A stretch of 64,000 nucleotides of DNA from Cucumibacter marinus DSM 18995 (GTDB lineage: Bacteria; Pseudomonadota; Alphaproteobacteria; Rhizobiales; Devosiaceae). The DNA is taken from positions 62,001 through 126,000 of the forward strand of contig NZ_AUCR01000009.1 of the NCBI RefSeq assembly GCF_000429865.1, given 5' to 3'. The notes beneath the pieces were generated by a model. The model was not told the origin of the DNA. It saw only the letters and a list, made by a program, of their open reading frames with translations, and searched no databases. Positions 1 through 9,358 of the stretch are shown here, piece by piece (the stretch's first letter is position 1; each line of letters begins with the position of its first letter). The position numbers and the translations under genes were made by a program.

Positions 1-2
1 AG

Positions 3-320
3 CGCACCTCGGTCGTCCGCGATTTCGTTGGCCACGGACTTGGCCGCCTCTTCCACGACGAGCCGAACATCCTGCATTTCGGCACACCCGGCACCGGCGC
101 CGAACTCAAGCCCGGCATGATCTTCACTATCGAGCCGATGATCAATCTCGGCCGCCCGCATGTGAAAGTGCTCTCCGATGGCTGGACCGCGGTCACCCGC
201 GACCGCACCCTCTCGGCCCAGGCCGAGCACTCCATCGGCATCACCGAGACCGGCCATGAGATCTTCACCCTCTCGCCGCGGGGCCTGTTCAACCCTCTCG
301 CCGCCCGCAACGCGCAATGA
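3..320 (+). CDS. map: Methionine aminopeptidase type I, C-terminal part
   Basis: The gene enters from the left edge, so only about 105 C-terminal residues are visible. They contain [26 protein letters not shown] and the closing [14 protein letters not shown], which are the metal-ligand and substrate-pocket blocks of type I methionine aminopeptidase (H of GHG, E of TIEP, E of AEHS). The enzyme removes the initiator methionine from nascent cytosolic proteins. The stop overlaps the radC start by 4 nt (ATGA), so the two are translationally coupled. The N-terminal half lies outside the window. Confidence 0.93.
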   Translation, partial: RTSVVRDFVGHGLGRLFHDEPNILHFGTPGTGAELKPGMIFTIEPMINLGRPHVKVLSDGWTAVTRDRTLSAQAEHSIGITETGHEIFTLSPRGLFNPLAARNAQ

Positions 321-1063
321 CCGACGGCAAGCCCCAGCCCGAAACCGCTGAGGCTTCTCCGTCAGAACCGGACACCGCCGTCCGCGCGCCCAAGCCGCAT
401 TTCCACGGCCACCGCGACCGGTTGCGCGACCGCTTTCGCCGCAACGGCGGCGACGGCATGGAAGACTATGAACTCCTCGAAATGCTGTTGTTCCGGCTCC
501 TGCCCCGCCGCGACACCAAACCGGTCGCCAAGGCGCTGATCGCCCGCTTCGGCAGTTTCTCGGAGGTTCTGAGCGCGCCCGAGCACCTGCTGGCCGAGAC
601 CGAAGGCCTGGGCCCCACCGCCATCGCCGATCTCAAGGTCATCCACGCCGCGGCCCGCCGCTATGGCCGCGACAAGCTGCCCGGACGCCCGGTGCTGGGC
701 AGCTGGTCGGCGCTATTGGATTACTGCCGCGGCCAGATGGCATTCGAAAGCAAGGAGCAGTTCCGCATCCTATTCCTCGACAAGAAAAACCGCCTGATCG
801 CTGACGAAGTGCAACAGGTCGGCACTGTCGATCATACCCCCGTCTATCCCCGCGAAGTGATCCGCCGCACGCTCGAACTCTCCGCCACCGCGATCATCCT
901 GTTGCACAATCACCCCTCGGGCGATCCCACACCCTCCTCGGCCGATATCCAGATGACACGCGCCATCATCGACATTGCTCAGCCGCTTGGTGTCACCGTG
1001 CATGACCACATCATCATCGGGCGCGATGGCCACGCCTCGATGAAGGGCCTCAAACTGATTTGA
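317..1063 (+). CDS. radC: RadC family JAMM-domain protein
   Basis: The product has 248 residues, normal for RadC. An N-terminal helix-hairpin-helix-like part (about residues 35-115, with a [11 protein letters not shown] turn) precedes the RadC/JAB domain. The JAMM metal-binding motif is complete: H197-N-H199-P-S-G-D followed by D210. The family was historically linked to DNA repair, but its biochemical role is unsettled. It overlaps map by 4 nt, a common alphaproteobacterial arrangement. The first 25 residues are acidic and low-complexity and probably disordered. It ends 9 nt from the stop of the convergent ynfA-like gene. Confidence 0.93.
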   Translation: MTDGKPQPETAEASPSEPDTAVRAPKPHFHGHRDRLRDRFRRNGGDGMEDYELLEMLLFRLLPRRDTKPVAKALIARFGSFSEVLSAPEHLLAETEGLGPTAIADLKVIHAAARRYGRDKLPGRPVLGSWSALLDYCRGQMAFESKEQFRILFLDKKNRLIADEVQQVGTVDHTPVYPREVIRRTLELSATAIILLHNHPSGDPTPSSADIQMTRAIIDIAQPLGVTVHDHIIIGRDGHASMKGLKLI

Positions 1064-1072
1064 TGCAAGGGG

Positions 1073-1414
1073 TCAGGAGGCTGCGCGCGGCGCCAGGGCA
1101 ATGATCGCCGCCCCCGCCAGAACCACCAAAGCGCCGGCAACATCCCACAGGTCTGGCCGCCTGCCCTCGGCCAGCCACAACCACATGAGCGAAGCGACGA
1201 CATAGATCCCGCCATAGGCCGCGTAGGTTCGGCCCGCGTGATCGATGGGAACCAGGGTCAGCAACCAGGCAAAGACCGCGAGCGCGGCGAGCCCCGGCGC
1301 CACCCAGAACACGCTTCCACCCTGTCGTAGCCAGACCCAGAATGCGAAACAGCCGGCGATCTCTGCAATCGCCGCCCCGACAAAAATCAGCATCGCCAAA
1401 GGTGTCATGGTCAT
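1073..1414 (-). CDS. YnfA/UPF0060 family small membrane protein
   Basis: The protein has 113 residues and four predicted transmembrane helices. The conserved opening ([14 protein letters not shown]), the [17 protein letters not shown] segment and the [13 protein letters not shown] end match the YnfA/UPF0060 family, which resembles small multidrug resistance transporters. The ATG at 1414 is chosen because GGGGAGG lies 6 nt upstream; the frame is open further upstream without a better site. It follows the CelD-type acetyltransferase on the same strand (72-nt gap). The transported substrate is not established. Confidence 0.85.
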   Translation of the reverse strand: MTMTPLAMLIFVGAAIAEIAGCFAFWVWLRQGGSVFWVAPGLAALAVFAWLLTLVPIDHAGRTYAAYGGIYVVASLMWLWLAEGRRPDLWDVAGALVVLAGAAIIALAPRAAS

Positions 1415-1486
1415 GCTCGGCCTCCCCAATCTCGGTGAGGAGGATAGGCGCATAGAGTTTGGCAATGAAGGGGCCGGACCGGTCCG

Positions 1487-2698
1487 CTAGTCGTCGTCAC
1501 CCTCGGAGGCAGCGGCGGTAACGCCCTTGGAACGCAGCCGCTTGTAGAAACCGAACAGCTTCTCATTGCTCTTGATCGCGACCTTGATCCCGTCGGCGCT
1601 CTTGCGCGCGAGCATATAGGCCAGTCCCTGCGGGGTCCGCGGCAAATAGTGGTGACAAACGCCAAGCTGCACATTGCACCAGTTGCGCTTTTCGTCCGAT
1701 GCGCCAACGCCCAGATCGTACGACCGCCAGCCCTCATCGAAAATGGTCTGCACAATCCTCAAAAGGGACTGTTTGCCTGGCGAGCCCACCTGGAACGCGG
1801 GATCTTCAGACATCGAGGAGATCAGCGCGAACAGCCTGTCCCCATAACCGATGCAATAGCGCACCGAGACATACTCGCCGTTCAGCAGCATCACATAAAG
1901 CAGGGGTTTGAGCGTTTCCGAGCGCGCCAGCACATCGTGATAGGCCTTCTGGATCGCCGGATCCGCGAACGGATCGCGTATGCCCAGCACTTTGAAACGC
2001 TCAGCCTTTTGCGCGAACATCGTATCGAGCGCCGCCTGGTATTCCTCGGGACCGGCAACCCGGAACGCCACATCGCCCAGGCTGTCGAGCTTGGTGCCCT
2101 GCTGGCGGTCACGTTTGCGCCGTTTGCGATTGCGCTGGACGGAATCGCATTGCTCCCAGCTCTCGAATTCCGAACGATAGAGAAAATCGCAGGCACCGGT
2201 TCTGCTGGCCCCACCGAACAGATCGGCCTGGCCGAGAATATCCGCGGGAATGGCCTTGAGAGAGATCACGTCATGGGCCGGCAATGCCGCAATGATCCGC
2301 CGCCAAAGCGCCCGGCGCCCGGCATCGCCCAGTGCGGCAAGTCGCGCCTTGGCGGCCACCGGTGCATTGCAGCCCACGTGATCGCCGGGAATCCATTCGA
2401 GCTTGCGCACGCCAAAGCGGCTCGAACGGCACAGCGCCAGCACAAGCACGGGACGCCCGCCTTCGCGCACACAGGCGTAGACCTGCTTGTTCCTGGGCAA
2501 CCCGATCGCGTCGACCCAGGCCCGGATAAAATCATAGCTTTGCCCGGGCGAATCGATCCCGGCCTGTTCAAGCTGCCGCCAGTCCGCCTCGAAGGCGTCG
2601 ATATGATCCGCAACCGCGATCTCAGCGGTGTCGACCCAGCTGGCGTCACTGCCGGCTGAAGGTACAGTTTGGCTGTCGATGATCGAGCTGGCGTCCAT
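1487..2698 (-). CDS. GNAT-fold acetyltransferase, CelD/BcsL-like (Acetyltransf_6)
   Basis: The 403-residue protein matches the CelD/FemAB-like double-GNAT proteins found near polysaccharide genes in alphaproteobacteria. Marks are the N-terminal domain ending in ISLKAIPAD, a basic RNRKRRKRDR linker, then the acyltransferase core with LNGEYVSVRYCIGYGDRLF and YDLGVGASDEKRNWCN. Such proteins are thought to transfer acyl or aminoacyl groups to cell-surface carbohydrates, but the substrate here is unknown. The C terminus is acidic (SEGDDD). No polysaccharide genes are adjacent, and it is the first gene of the leftward pair with the YnfA-type gene. Confidence 0.75.
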   Translation of the reverse strand: MDASSIIDSQTVPSAGSDASWVDTAEIAVADHIDAFEADWRQLEQAGIDSPGQSYDFIRAWVDAIGLPRNKQVYACVREGGRPVLVLALCRSSRFGVRKLEWIPGDHVGCNAPVAAKARLAALGDAGRRALWRRIIAALPAHDVISLKAIPADILGQADLFGGASRTGACDFLYRSEFESWEQCDSVQRNRKRRKRDRQQGTKLDSLGDVAFRVAGPEEYQAALDTMFAQKAERFKVLGIRDPFADPAIQKAYHDVLARSETLKPLLYVMLLNGEYVSVRYCIGYGDRLFALISSMSEDPAFQVGSPGKQSLLRIVQTIFDEGWRSYDLGVGASDEKRNWCNVQLGVCHHYLPRTPQGLAYMLARKSADGIKVAIKSNEKLFGFYKRLRSKGVTAAASEGDDD

Positions 2699-2823
2699 TG
2701 CGCCCTCCGTTTGTCGCGCGAAAACGCTAGCGCCCGCGCGGTAACGGATTGTGAATCAACACCATTGTGCGGGCATTGAGCACGAAATCATCGATTCGAG
2801 GGTTAAGGCCGGGCTAACGGTGC

Positions 2824-3561
2824 TCAGCCAAATGTCTGCAGAACCGGGAAGGTATCGAGCAACCAGAAGGAAATCCGGGTGAAATTGCCGGTGATGAACA
2901 GGAACCCGGTGACGATCAGCAGCGCGCCCATGATCTTTTCCACCGTCCCCAGATGCTTGCGGAACTTCGCAAAGAACCCGAGGAACGGCCCAAAAGCCAG
3001 CGCCGCGATCAGGAACGGCACCCCAAGCCCGGCCGAATAAACCGCCAGAAGCCCTGCGCCTTGCCAGGCCGTCTCGCTGGTGGCCGCCACAGGCAGGATC
3101 GCGGCCAGGATCGGGCCGATACACGGCGTCCAGCCCAGCGCAAAGGCAAGCCCGAGCAGATAGCCGCCGCCCGGTCCGGTCGCGACCGAGGGGCCTTCCA
3201 TGCGCGCCTGCCGATAAAGCAGGCCGATCCGCAACACGCCAAGAAAATGTAATCCCATCAATATGATAACCACACCCGCGACCTGCGCCAGGATCGGCAA
3301 ATACTCGCGCAGCACCTGCCCGAACACCGTGGCCGTCGCACCGAGGCCCACAAAGATCGTCGAGAATCCGAGGATGAAGAAGATCGAGGTGAACAGCACC
3401 CGCCACCAAACCTGGCTGCCGACGCGGCTATCCGTCTGCAATTCCTGAAAGGTGGTGCCTCCCATATAGGTCAGATAGGGCGGAACCAGTGGCAGAACGC
3501 AGGGTGAGAGAAAACTCAGAATGCCGGCCCCGAATACGATCGGGAGGGATAAGTCGAGCAT
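2824..3561 (-). CDS. ccdA: Cytochrome c biogenesis protein CcdA (DsbD membrane-domain family)
   Basis: The 245-residue protein has six predicted transmembrane segments. It carries the two reactive cysteines of the family, in LSPCVLPLVPPYLTYMGG near the N terminus and GWTPCIGPILAAILP mid-protein. CcdA moves reducing equivalents from cytosolic thioredoxin across the inner membrane to periplasmic thiol proteins for cytochrome c maturation or disulfide reduction. It is transcribed leftward, and a 212-nt divergent region separates it from an MFS gene. No cytochrome maturation genes are adjacent. Confidence 0.9.
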   Translation of the reverse strand: MLDLSLPIVFGAGILSFLSPCVLPLVPPYLTYMGGTTFQELQTDSRVGSQVWWRVLFTSIFFILGFSTIFVGLGATATVFGQVLREYLPILAQVAGVVIILMGLHFLGVLRIGLLYRQARMEGPSVATGPGGGYLLGLAFALGWTPCIGPILAAILPVAATSETAWQGAGLLAVYSAGLGVPFLIAALAFGPFLGFFAKFRKHLGTVEKIMGALLIVTGFLFITGNFTRISFWLLDTFPVLQTFG

Positions 3562-3773
3562 CGGTACCTTCCTTGTGAGGCCTGAATACCGGATGAGTTC
3601 GCGAAGGCAATGAGGTAAACCGACGCTCCCGGGGAAGTGAAGCCTGTGGCGGCAGGTGAATTACGCCAAAACCGGCAAAAGTGCCCCTGCCCCGCTTGCG
3701 ATTTGACCCAACATTGCTAAGGCTTCAAGGCCCCGTGCCCGCGTCTTCGGGCCCTGACAACCCGGAGAGAATA

Positions 3774-4943
3774 ATGCTTCCCCATCGCCTCGTCATGGCG
3801 GTCTTCTTCTTGCAGCCCTTCGTAATGGGGGCCTGGATTCCGCGTATCCCGCAAGTTCAGAGCGCCCTCGGGCTTGACCACGCCACCCTGGCCCTGGCCC
3901 TGATCGGCATGCCGGTCGGCACTCTGTTCGCCTTGCCTGTTGGCGGCCAGCTGGTCACGCGCTTTGGCGCCCGCAAGATCATCATCTGGGGTTTCGTGGC
4001 CTATCTCATCGCAGTCTGTTTCCCGGTCTGGGCCTGGGATCTGCTGTCGCTGTTCCTCGCGCTTGCTTTTGCCGGCGCCTCCATCGCCATCCTTGAACTC
4101 GGCCTCAATGTCGAGGCAGATTCCGTCGAGAAATCCTCGGGCAAGATGATCATGTCGACATGCCACGGCTTCTGGAGCCTCGGCATGATGACCGGCAGCC
4201 TGATCGGCGCAGGCCAGGCCTTTATCGGCCTCGCCCCTGCCCTTTCCCTGCCCATTCTGTCGGCGATCATGGCTGTACCCTGCTTATGGGTCGCAACCTC
4301 GCTGCCCAAGCCGCTGCCTTCCTCGGAAGAGGAGGGGCCGAAGGGGCCACGCTTTGTCATGCCCCATCCGATTCTGCTCGGCGTCTGCCTGTTTGCTTTC
4401 GGCATCACCATGAGCGAGGGCGCGGCCGCAGACTGGTCGGCCATCTTCCTGCGCGACATGTTCGCGGCCGGCCCCGCCATCGCAGGTCTCGGCTATTCGG
4501 TCTTCGCCCTTATGGTGTCGGTTGGCCGTTTCAGCGGCGATTATGCCCGCAAGGCCATCGGCCCGGTCATGCTCGCCCGTATCTGCGCGGTGCTGGCGCT
4601 TATCGGTGTCACGATCCTCTATTTCGCCCCGAGCACTACCATCGCCATGATCGGTTTCGGTTTTCTTGGCGTCGGCGTGTCGGTCGGCTTCCCCCTGGGA
4701 GTCACCGCCGCAGCGTCTGCACCGGGCCGCTCGCCGGCAGTCAATGTGGCCACCCTGAGCTTCATTGCCCTGGCCGGTTTCCTGGTCGGTCCGCCGTTTA
4801 TCGGCTTCGTGGCCGAAGCAACCAGTATCCGTATCGGTCTGACGCTCCTTGTCCCCATGCTGCTGGTGTCCCTCGGACTGACCGTTTTGCTCAAGCCCCG
4901 ACCTGCCTCACAAACCGAAATGCGCACAACTGCCGCAGAGTAG
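3774..4943 (+). CDS. MFS transporter
   Basis: The 389-residue protein has about 12 hydrophobic segments and the MFS loop motif between helices 2 and 3 (GGQLVTRFGARK). The best general match is to the YbjJ-like branch of the major facilitator superfamily; the substrate is unknown. The start at 3774 is preferred over an upstream ATG at 3681 because GGAGAG lies just before it and the hydrophobic protein begins there; the extra 31 residues are not membrane-like. It is read divergently from ccdA and ends 72 nt before rpe. Confidence 0.85.
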   Translation: MLPHRLVMAVFFLQPFVMGAWIPRIPQVQSALGLDHATLALALIGMPVGTLFALPVGGQLVTRFGARKIIIWGFVAYLIAVCFPVWAWDLLSLFLALAFAGASIAILELGLNVEADSVEKSSGKMIMSTCHGFWSLGMMTGSLIGAGQAFIGLAPALSLPILSAIMAVPCLWVATSLPKPLPSSEEEGPKGPRFVMPHPILLGVCLFAFGITMSEGAAADWSAIFLRDMFAAGPAIAGLGYSVFALMVSVGRFSGDYARKAIGPVMLARICAVLALIGVTILYFAPSTTIAMIGFGFLGVGVSVGFPLGVTAAASAPGRSPAVNVATLSFIALAGFLVGPPFIGFVAEATSIRIGLTLLVPMLLVSLGLTVLLKPRPASQTEMRTTAAE

Positions 4944-5015
4944 GCCGAGGCAATTGCGGGTTGGCGTCGCGCATGCTAGAGGCCGCGCGACGCAACCGGA
5001 AACCCCGGAACCAGC

Positions 5016-5687
5016 ATGAAACCGATCCGCATTGCCCCCTCGATCCTGTCCGCCGATTTTGCCCGCTTGGGCGATGAAGTCCGCGCCATCGACGAGGGAG
5101 GCTGCGACTGGGTGCATGTGGATGTGATGGACGGGCATTTCGTGCCCAACATCACCATCGGCCCGCTGATCGTCGAGGCGATCCGCCCGGTCACTGACAA
5201 GGTGCTCGACGTTCACCTGATGATCGAGCCCGCCGATCCCTATCTCGAAGCCTTCGCGAAGGCCGGCTCGGACATCATCACCGTGCATGCCGAAGCCTGC
5301 AAACACCTCGACCGCTCGCTGCAGGCCATCAAGGCACTGGGCAAGAAGGCCGGCGTGTCGCTCAACCCGGCCACCCCGGTCTCGGTGATCGAAAATGTTC
5401 TCGACCGGCTCGACCTCGTCCTCATCATGAGCGTCAATCCCGGCTTTGGCGGCCAGGCCTTCATCCCGCAATCGCTCGAAAAGCTGAGGCAGACCAAGGC
5501 CCTGATCGGTGATCGGGATATCGAGATCGAGATCGATGGCGGCGTCACTGCAGACAATGCCGAAGAGATCGCCCGCGCCGGAGCCAACGCGCTGGTCGCC
5601 GGTTCCGCGATCTACAAGGGCAATGATCCGGCCACCTATGCCCCGCGCATCGAGGCGATCCGCGCCGCGGCGCAGAAGGGCCAATGA
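5016..5687 (+). CDS. rpe: Ribulose-phosphate 3-epimerase
   Basis: The 223-residue product is a full-length TIM-barrel epimerase. It shows [33 protein letters not shown] (catalytic Asp and metal-binding His), [19 protein letters not shown] and the C-terminal DGGVTADN with the phosphate-binding [12 protein letters not shown]. It interconverts ribulose 5-phosphate and xylulose 5-phosphate in the pentose phosphate pathway in the cytoplasm. The stop overlaps the start of the FosX-like gene by 4 nt, so both are probably translated from one message running into purB. Confidence 0.97.
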   Translation: MKPIRIAPSILSADFARLGDEVRAIDEGGCDWVHVDVMDGHFVPNITIGPLIVEAIRPVTDKVLDVHLMIEPADPYLEAFAKAGSDIITVHAEACKHLDRSLQAIKALGKKAGVSLNPATPVSVIENVLDRLDLVLIMSVNPGFGGQAFIPQSLEKLRQTKALIGDRDIEIEIDGGVTADNAEEIARAGANALVAGSAIYKGNDPATYAPRIEAIRAAAQKGQ

Positions 5688-6118
5688 GCGCCGGGCGCGC
5701 TCCTCAGCCCTCCGGCATCAGCCACATCACCCTCATTGTGCGCGATCTCGACCGCGCCGAAGCCTGGCTCACCAGCGTGCTTGGCGCGGAACGGGTCTAT
5801 GACAGCGGTGCGGAGACCTTTTCCCGCTCGCCGGAGCGTTTCTTTGTGATCGGCGCCGACCGGGTCTGGGTCGCCATCATGCAGGGCGAGCCTCAGGGCG
5901 ATCCTGGCTATAATCACATCGCTTTCAAAGTCGACCCCGGCACACTTGCCGCCTACCGCACCCGCCTCGAAACCGCGGGCCTCGAGATCGAAAACGGCCG
6001 CAGCCGCGTCCAGGGCAAAGGCGATTCACTCTATTTCCGCGATTTCGACAACCATCGCTATGAGCTTCACACGGGCACGCTCGAAGAACGTCTGGCCCGT
6101 TATGCCGAGGGGCGTTAG
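5684..6118 (+). CDS. FosX-type fosfomycin epoxide hydrolase (VOC family)
   Basis: The 144-residue vicinal-oxygen-chelate protein follows FosX from end to end: [59 protein letters not shown] and [14 protein letters not shown]. Metal ligands are H14, H78 and E127. E51 aligns with Glu44 of Listeria FosX, the general base that makes FosX a hydrolase rather than a thiol transferase. This predicts opening of fosfomycin with water, though activity on another epoxide is possible. It overlaps rpe by 4 nt and precedes purB by 44 nt, so it is embedded in a housekeeping operon. Confidence 0.88.
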   Translation: MSAGRAPQPSGISHITLIVRDLDRAEAWLTSVLGAERVYDSGAETFSRSPERFFVIGADRVWVAIMQGEPQGDPGYNHIAFKVDPGTLAAYRTRLETAGLEIENGRSRVQGKGDSLYFRDFDNHRYELHTGTLEERLARYAEGR

Positions 6119-6162
6119 GCCCCAGACCCTCACCTTTCAGATAAAGAAACGACGATAAACCC

Positions 6163-7470
6163 ATGATCCCTCGCTACTCCCGCCCCGAAATGGTCGATAT
6201 CTGGTCCCCCGAGACCAAGTTCCGGATCTGGTTCGAGATCGAGGCCCATGCGGCCACCGCCCAGGCCGAGCGCGGCGTGATCCCGAAAGAGGCTGCCGAA
6301 ATCGTCTGGGCCAAGGGCCGCGACGCCCGGTTCGACGTCGACCGCATCGACGAGATCGAGCGCGAGGTGAAGCACGATGTCATCGCCTTCTTGACCCATC
6401 TCGCCGAGATCGTCGGGCCGGAAGCCCGGTTCGTGCATCAGGGCATGACCTCTTCTGACGTGCTCGACACCTGCCTGTCGGTGCAGCTCGCCCGTGCCGC
6501 CGACCTGCTGCTCGCCGATATGGACCGCCTGCTCGAGGCGCTGAAAAAGCGTGCCTACGAACACAAAGACACCATCACCATTGGCCGCAGCCATGGCATC
6601 CATGCCGAACCGACCACCTTCGGGGTCAAGCTGGCCCAGGCCTATGCCGAGTTCGACCGCTGCAAAAAGCGCCTCGAAACCGCCCGCGAGGAGATTGCCA
6701 CCTGCGCGATTTCCGGTGCGGTTGGCACATTCGCCAATATCGACCCGAGCGTTGAGGAATATGTCGCCGAACAGATGGGCCTCGCCGTCGAGCCGGTCTC
6801 GACCCAGGTCATTCCGCGCGACCGTCACGCCGCCTTCTTTGCCGCTCTGGGTGTCGTGGCCTCGTCAATCGAGCGCCTGGCAACCGAAATCCGGCACCTC
6901 CAGCGCACCGAAGTGCTTGAGGCCGAGGAGTTCTTCTCGAAAGGCCAGAAGGGCTCGTCGGCCATGCCGCACAAGCGCAACCCCGTGCTCACCGAGAACC
7001 TCACCGGTCTCGCCCGCATCGTGCGCTCCGCGGTCACCCCGGCGCTCGAGAATGTTGCCCTCTGGCACGAACGCGATATCTCGCACTCTTCGGTCGAACG
7101 CATGATCGGCCCGGACGCCACCATTACCCTCGATTTCGCCCTAGCGCGCCTCGCCAACGTCATGGAGAACCTCGTCGTCTATCCCGAGAACATGCGCAAG
7201 AACCTCGACCGCCTTGGCGGATTGCACAATTCCCAGCGCGTGTTGCTCGCGCTCACCCAGGCCGGATTGAGCCGTGAAGACAGCTACCGCGCCGTCCAGC
7301 GCAACGCCATGAAGGTCTGGCGCGGCGAAGGCGATTTCGCCACCTTCCTCAAGGCCGATGAGGAAGTCTCGGCCGCCCTTGAGGACAGCGCAATCGACGC
7401 CATGTTCGACGAAGGTTATCATCTCAAGCACGTCGACACGATCTTCTCGCGTGTCTTCAAAGAGGGCTGA
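6163..7470 (+). CDS. purB: Adenylosuccinate lyase
   Basis: The 435-residue protein starts MIPRYSRPEMVDIWSPE and carries the fumarase/aspartase-superfamily signature GSSAMPHKRNP with the catalytic-loop serine. Other conserved blocks are QGMTSSDVLDTCLS and GRSHGIHAEPTTFG (catalytic His). It splits SAICAR to AICAR and adenylosuccinate to AMP, each releasing fumarate, so it acts twice in purine synthesis. A GNAT gene begins 1 nt after its stop. purC lies about 3.5 kb downstream on the same strand. Confidence 0.98.
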   Translation: MIPRYSRPEMVDIWSPETKFRIWFEIEAHAATAQAERGVIPKEAAEIVWAKGRDARFDVDRIDEIEREVKHDVIAFLTHLAEIVGPEARFVHQGMTSSDVLDTCLSVQLARAADLLLADMDRLLEALKKRAYEHKDTITIGRSHGIHAEPTTFGVKLAQAYAEFDRCKKRLETAREEIATCAISGAVGTFANIDPSVEEYVAEQMGLAVEPVSTQVIPRDRHAAFFAALGVVASSIERLATEIRHLQRTEVLEAEEFFSKGQKGSSAMPHKRNPVLTENLTGLARIVRSAVTPALENVALWHERDISHSSVERMIGPDATITLDFALARLANVMENLVVYPENMRKNLDRLGGLHNSQRVLLALTQAGLSREDSYRAVQRNAMKVWRGEGDFATFLKADEEVSAALEDSAIDAMFDEGYHLKHVDTIFSRVFKEG

Positions 7471-7471
7471 G

Positions 7472-7870
7472 ATGCACATTTCCTACGCCGTCGAGCCGGA
7501 CCTTTCGCTCGACGAGTTCATGTCGGTGGTCACCCGGTCGACACTGGGTGAGCGCCGGCCCTACAAGGACGATCCTGAACGCGCGCAGCGCATTCTCGAC
7601 GCCTCCGACCTCATGGTCACCGCCCGCGACGAGAACGGTACCCTGCTCGGCATCGCCCGATGCATCACCGATTTCGATTATTGCCTGTATTGCTCCGATC
7701 TCGGCGTTGTCCCCGAAGCGCAGGGACACGGCCTCGGCAAAGGGTTGCTGGCGGCGGTCAAGGATCTCGCCCCGGGCTGCAAGAACTACCTGCTGATCTC
7801 GGCGCCAGGCGCCGTCAGCTTCTACGAACAGGCGGGCTACACCCGACACGATCACTGCTTTCTGTTTTAG
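7472..7870 (+). CDS. GNAT family N-acetyltransferase
   Basis: This 132-residue GNAT protein shows the acetyl-CoA-binding block LGVVPEAQGHGLGKGLLAAV (V-P-x-x-Q-G-x-G-x-G/L) and the C-terminal SFYEQAGYTRHDHCF typical of YjaB/AAC-like small acetyltransferases. The substrate is unknown. The ATG at 7472 lies 1 nt after the purB stop, and translation is probably coupled; the open frame extends upstream inside purB but that part has no family resemblance. Confidence 0.85.
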   Translation: MHISYAVEPDLSLDEFMSVVTRSTLGERRPYKDDPERAQRILDASDLMVTARDENGTLLGIARCITDFDYCLYCSDLGVVPEAQGHGLGKGLLAAVKDLAPGCKNYLLISAPGAVSFYEQAGYTRHDHCFLF

Positions 7871-7883
7871 TTGGCGTGATCGA

Positions 7884-7913
7884 ACCCATTGAAAATACTG
7901 ATTTGTAATGGGT
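7884..7913. other. Inverted repeat upstream of the EamA gene
   Basis: ACCCATT (7884-7890) and AATGGGT (7907-7913) form a 7-bp perfect inverted repeat with a 16-nt A/T-rich spacer. It sits after the GNAT stop and about 65 nt before eamA. It could be a weak hairpin ending the purB message or an operator for the exporter. There is no T-run after it. Confidence 0.3.
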
Positions 7914-7978
7914 GCGGGGGCGGACAATAGTCTGCCCCTCGCCTGTTTCAGGCGCTCATCCGCCTGAAAGGCTCCGCC

Positions 7979-8863
7979 ATGCCCCTCAAAGACGTCCTGC
8001 TCGCCCTGATGGTGACGATGATCTGGGGCTTCAATTTCGTCATGATCAAGCTCGGGGTCGGCGACGTCCCGCCCCTGATGCTGACCGGTCTGCGGTTCCT
8101 GTTCGCCGCCCTGCCACTCGTCTTCTTCATCAAGCGCCCGGCCGTCGGTTGGCCAACCCTGGTGGGCTACGGCTTCGTCCTCGGCGTCATCAAGTTCGGG
8201 CTGCTGTTCGTCGCCATCAAGATCGGGCTGAGCGCCAGCCTGTCCTCGCTGGTCCTACAGCTCCAGGCGTTCTTCACCATCGCCTTCGCATTCCTCGTGC
8301 TTGGCGAACGCCCCGGCCGTTGGCAGATCCTGGGCGCCGCCATTGCCTTTGCCGGAATCGGGGTCATCGCCGCCGAACGCTGGGTCGATGCCGAGTTGGT
8401 GCCCCTGCTGCTGTGCGTCGCCGCAGCCGGGTTCTGGGGTGTGGCCAACATCGTCTCAAAGCGCGCCGGCAAGCTCGACATGCTGAGCTTCATGGTCTGG
8501 GCGTCTCTCATCCCGCCCTTGCCGCTTTTCGCGCTCTCGGCCATTTTCGAAGGCGAGGCCGCGCTCACCGCCCTCAGCCACCCGACTCCGATGGCGATCG
8601 TCTCTGTCGCCTATCTTGCCTATCCAACGACCGTTCTCGGCTTCGCCATCTGGAACCATCTGCTCCACAAGCACCCGGCCTCGACGGTCGCGCCCTTCTC
8701 GCTGATGGTGCCTGTTTTTGGCTTCATTTCCGGTATGCTGGTGCTGGGCGAGACCGTCAGCCCCGCCGTTGCCATAGGCGCCGTGGCGATCTTCGCCGGC
8801 CTGCTGGTCAATGTGTTCGGGCGCCGGCTGTTTGGCCGGCGCGCCCCTGTCCCGGGTATCTAG
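7979..8863 (+). CDS. eamA: EamA-type DMT exporter (O-acetylserine/cysteine exporter family)
   Basis: The 294-residue protein has two EamA repeats and ten predicted helices. It resembles Escherichia coli EamA (YdeD) along its length: MIWGFNFVMIKLGVGDVPP, LTGLRFLFAALPLVFF, SLVLQLQAFFTI, APFSLMVPVFGF and VNVFGRRLFG. E. coli EamA exports O-acetylserine and cysteine; that substrate here is inferred from similarity only. It is monocistronic and converges with the SRPBCC gene, with 12 nt between the stops. Confidence 0.85.
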   Translation: MPLKDVLLALMVTMIWGFNFVMIKLGVGDVPPLMLTGLRFLFAALPLVFFIKRPAVGWPTLVGYGFVLGVIKFGLLFVAIKIGLSASLSSLVLQLQAFFTIAFAFLVLGERPGRWQILGAAIAFAGIGVIAAERWVDAELVPLLLCVAAAGFWGVANIVSKRAGKLDMLSFMVWASLIPPLPLFALSAIFEGEAALTALSHPTPMAIVSVAYLAYPTTVLGFAIWNHLLHKHPASTVAPFSLMVPVFGFISGMLVLGETVSPAVAIGAVAIFAGLLVNVFGRRLFGRRAPVPGI

Positions 8864-8875
8864 AGTGCCTGGCCT

Positions 8876-9358
8876 CTAGTTTGCCTTCACAAGCGCTGCA
8901 TAGCTTTCAAGAATGCCCGGCCAGCCTGTCGGTGACGAGATCGACTGCCGCACCCCGGCAGCGTTCTCGCCATAGCGCTCGAGATTACGGTGTTCGAGCC
9001 GCACAAGCGTTCCGCTGTCGACCGCGGCAAAAGTCACTTCGACTTCGGTCACGAAACCGGCATCGAACACCCATTCGGCATTGAGCTGCCAGCCGAGCAC
9101 CAGGCGTTTCCCCGGCTCGAAGGCGATCACATGTCCCCATTCGCAGCGCACACCGTCGGCATCGACCTCGTACAACGCGCCGCCCTCACGAGGTTCGATC
9201 ACGACCGTATCGAGCGCCGCGTCCGACAGCTTGTGATCGCGCGGCCACCATGTCCCAATGCCATGGACAAACACGTCAAAGGCCCTGTCCGGTTTGGCCG
9301 GCACCATCAGTTCCTTGACCACCGGTTCCAGACCGGCCTCATTGGCAATCGCATTCAT
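8876..9358 (-). CDS. SRPBCC/AHSA1 domain protein
   Basis: The 160-residue protein is a START/Bet v1-like (AHSA1) domain: VPAKPDRAFDVFVHGIGTWWPRDHKL, VIAFEPGKRLVLGWQLN, EVEVTFAAVDSGTLVRLEHRNLE and GWPGILESYA. These hydrophobic-cavity proteins are often paired with an ArsR repressor, and here the start overlaps the ArsR stop by 4 nt. The pair may sense or sequester a small hydrophobic ligand. No catalytic residues are assignable. Confidence 0.85.
   Translation of the reverse strand: MNAIANEAGLEPVVKELMVPAKPDRAFDVFVHGIGTWWPRDHKLSDAALDTVVIEPREGGALYEVDADGVRCEWGHVIAFEPGKRLVLGWQLNAEWVFDAGFVTEVEVTFAAVDSGTLVRLEHRNLERYGENAAGVRQSISSPTGWPGILESYAALVKAN

Noticed and set aside
2803-2817. TTAA-N7-CTAA near the GNAT and ccdA genes as a CtrA box
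   Set aside because: One half-site is off consensus, it is next to no cell-cycle or flagellar gene, and such near-matches are expected by chance.
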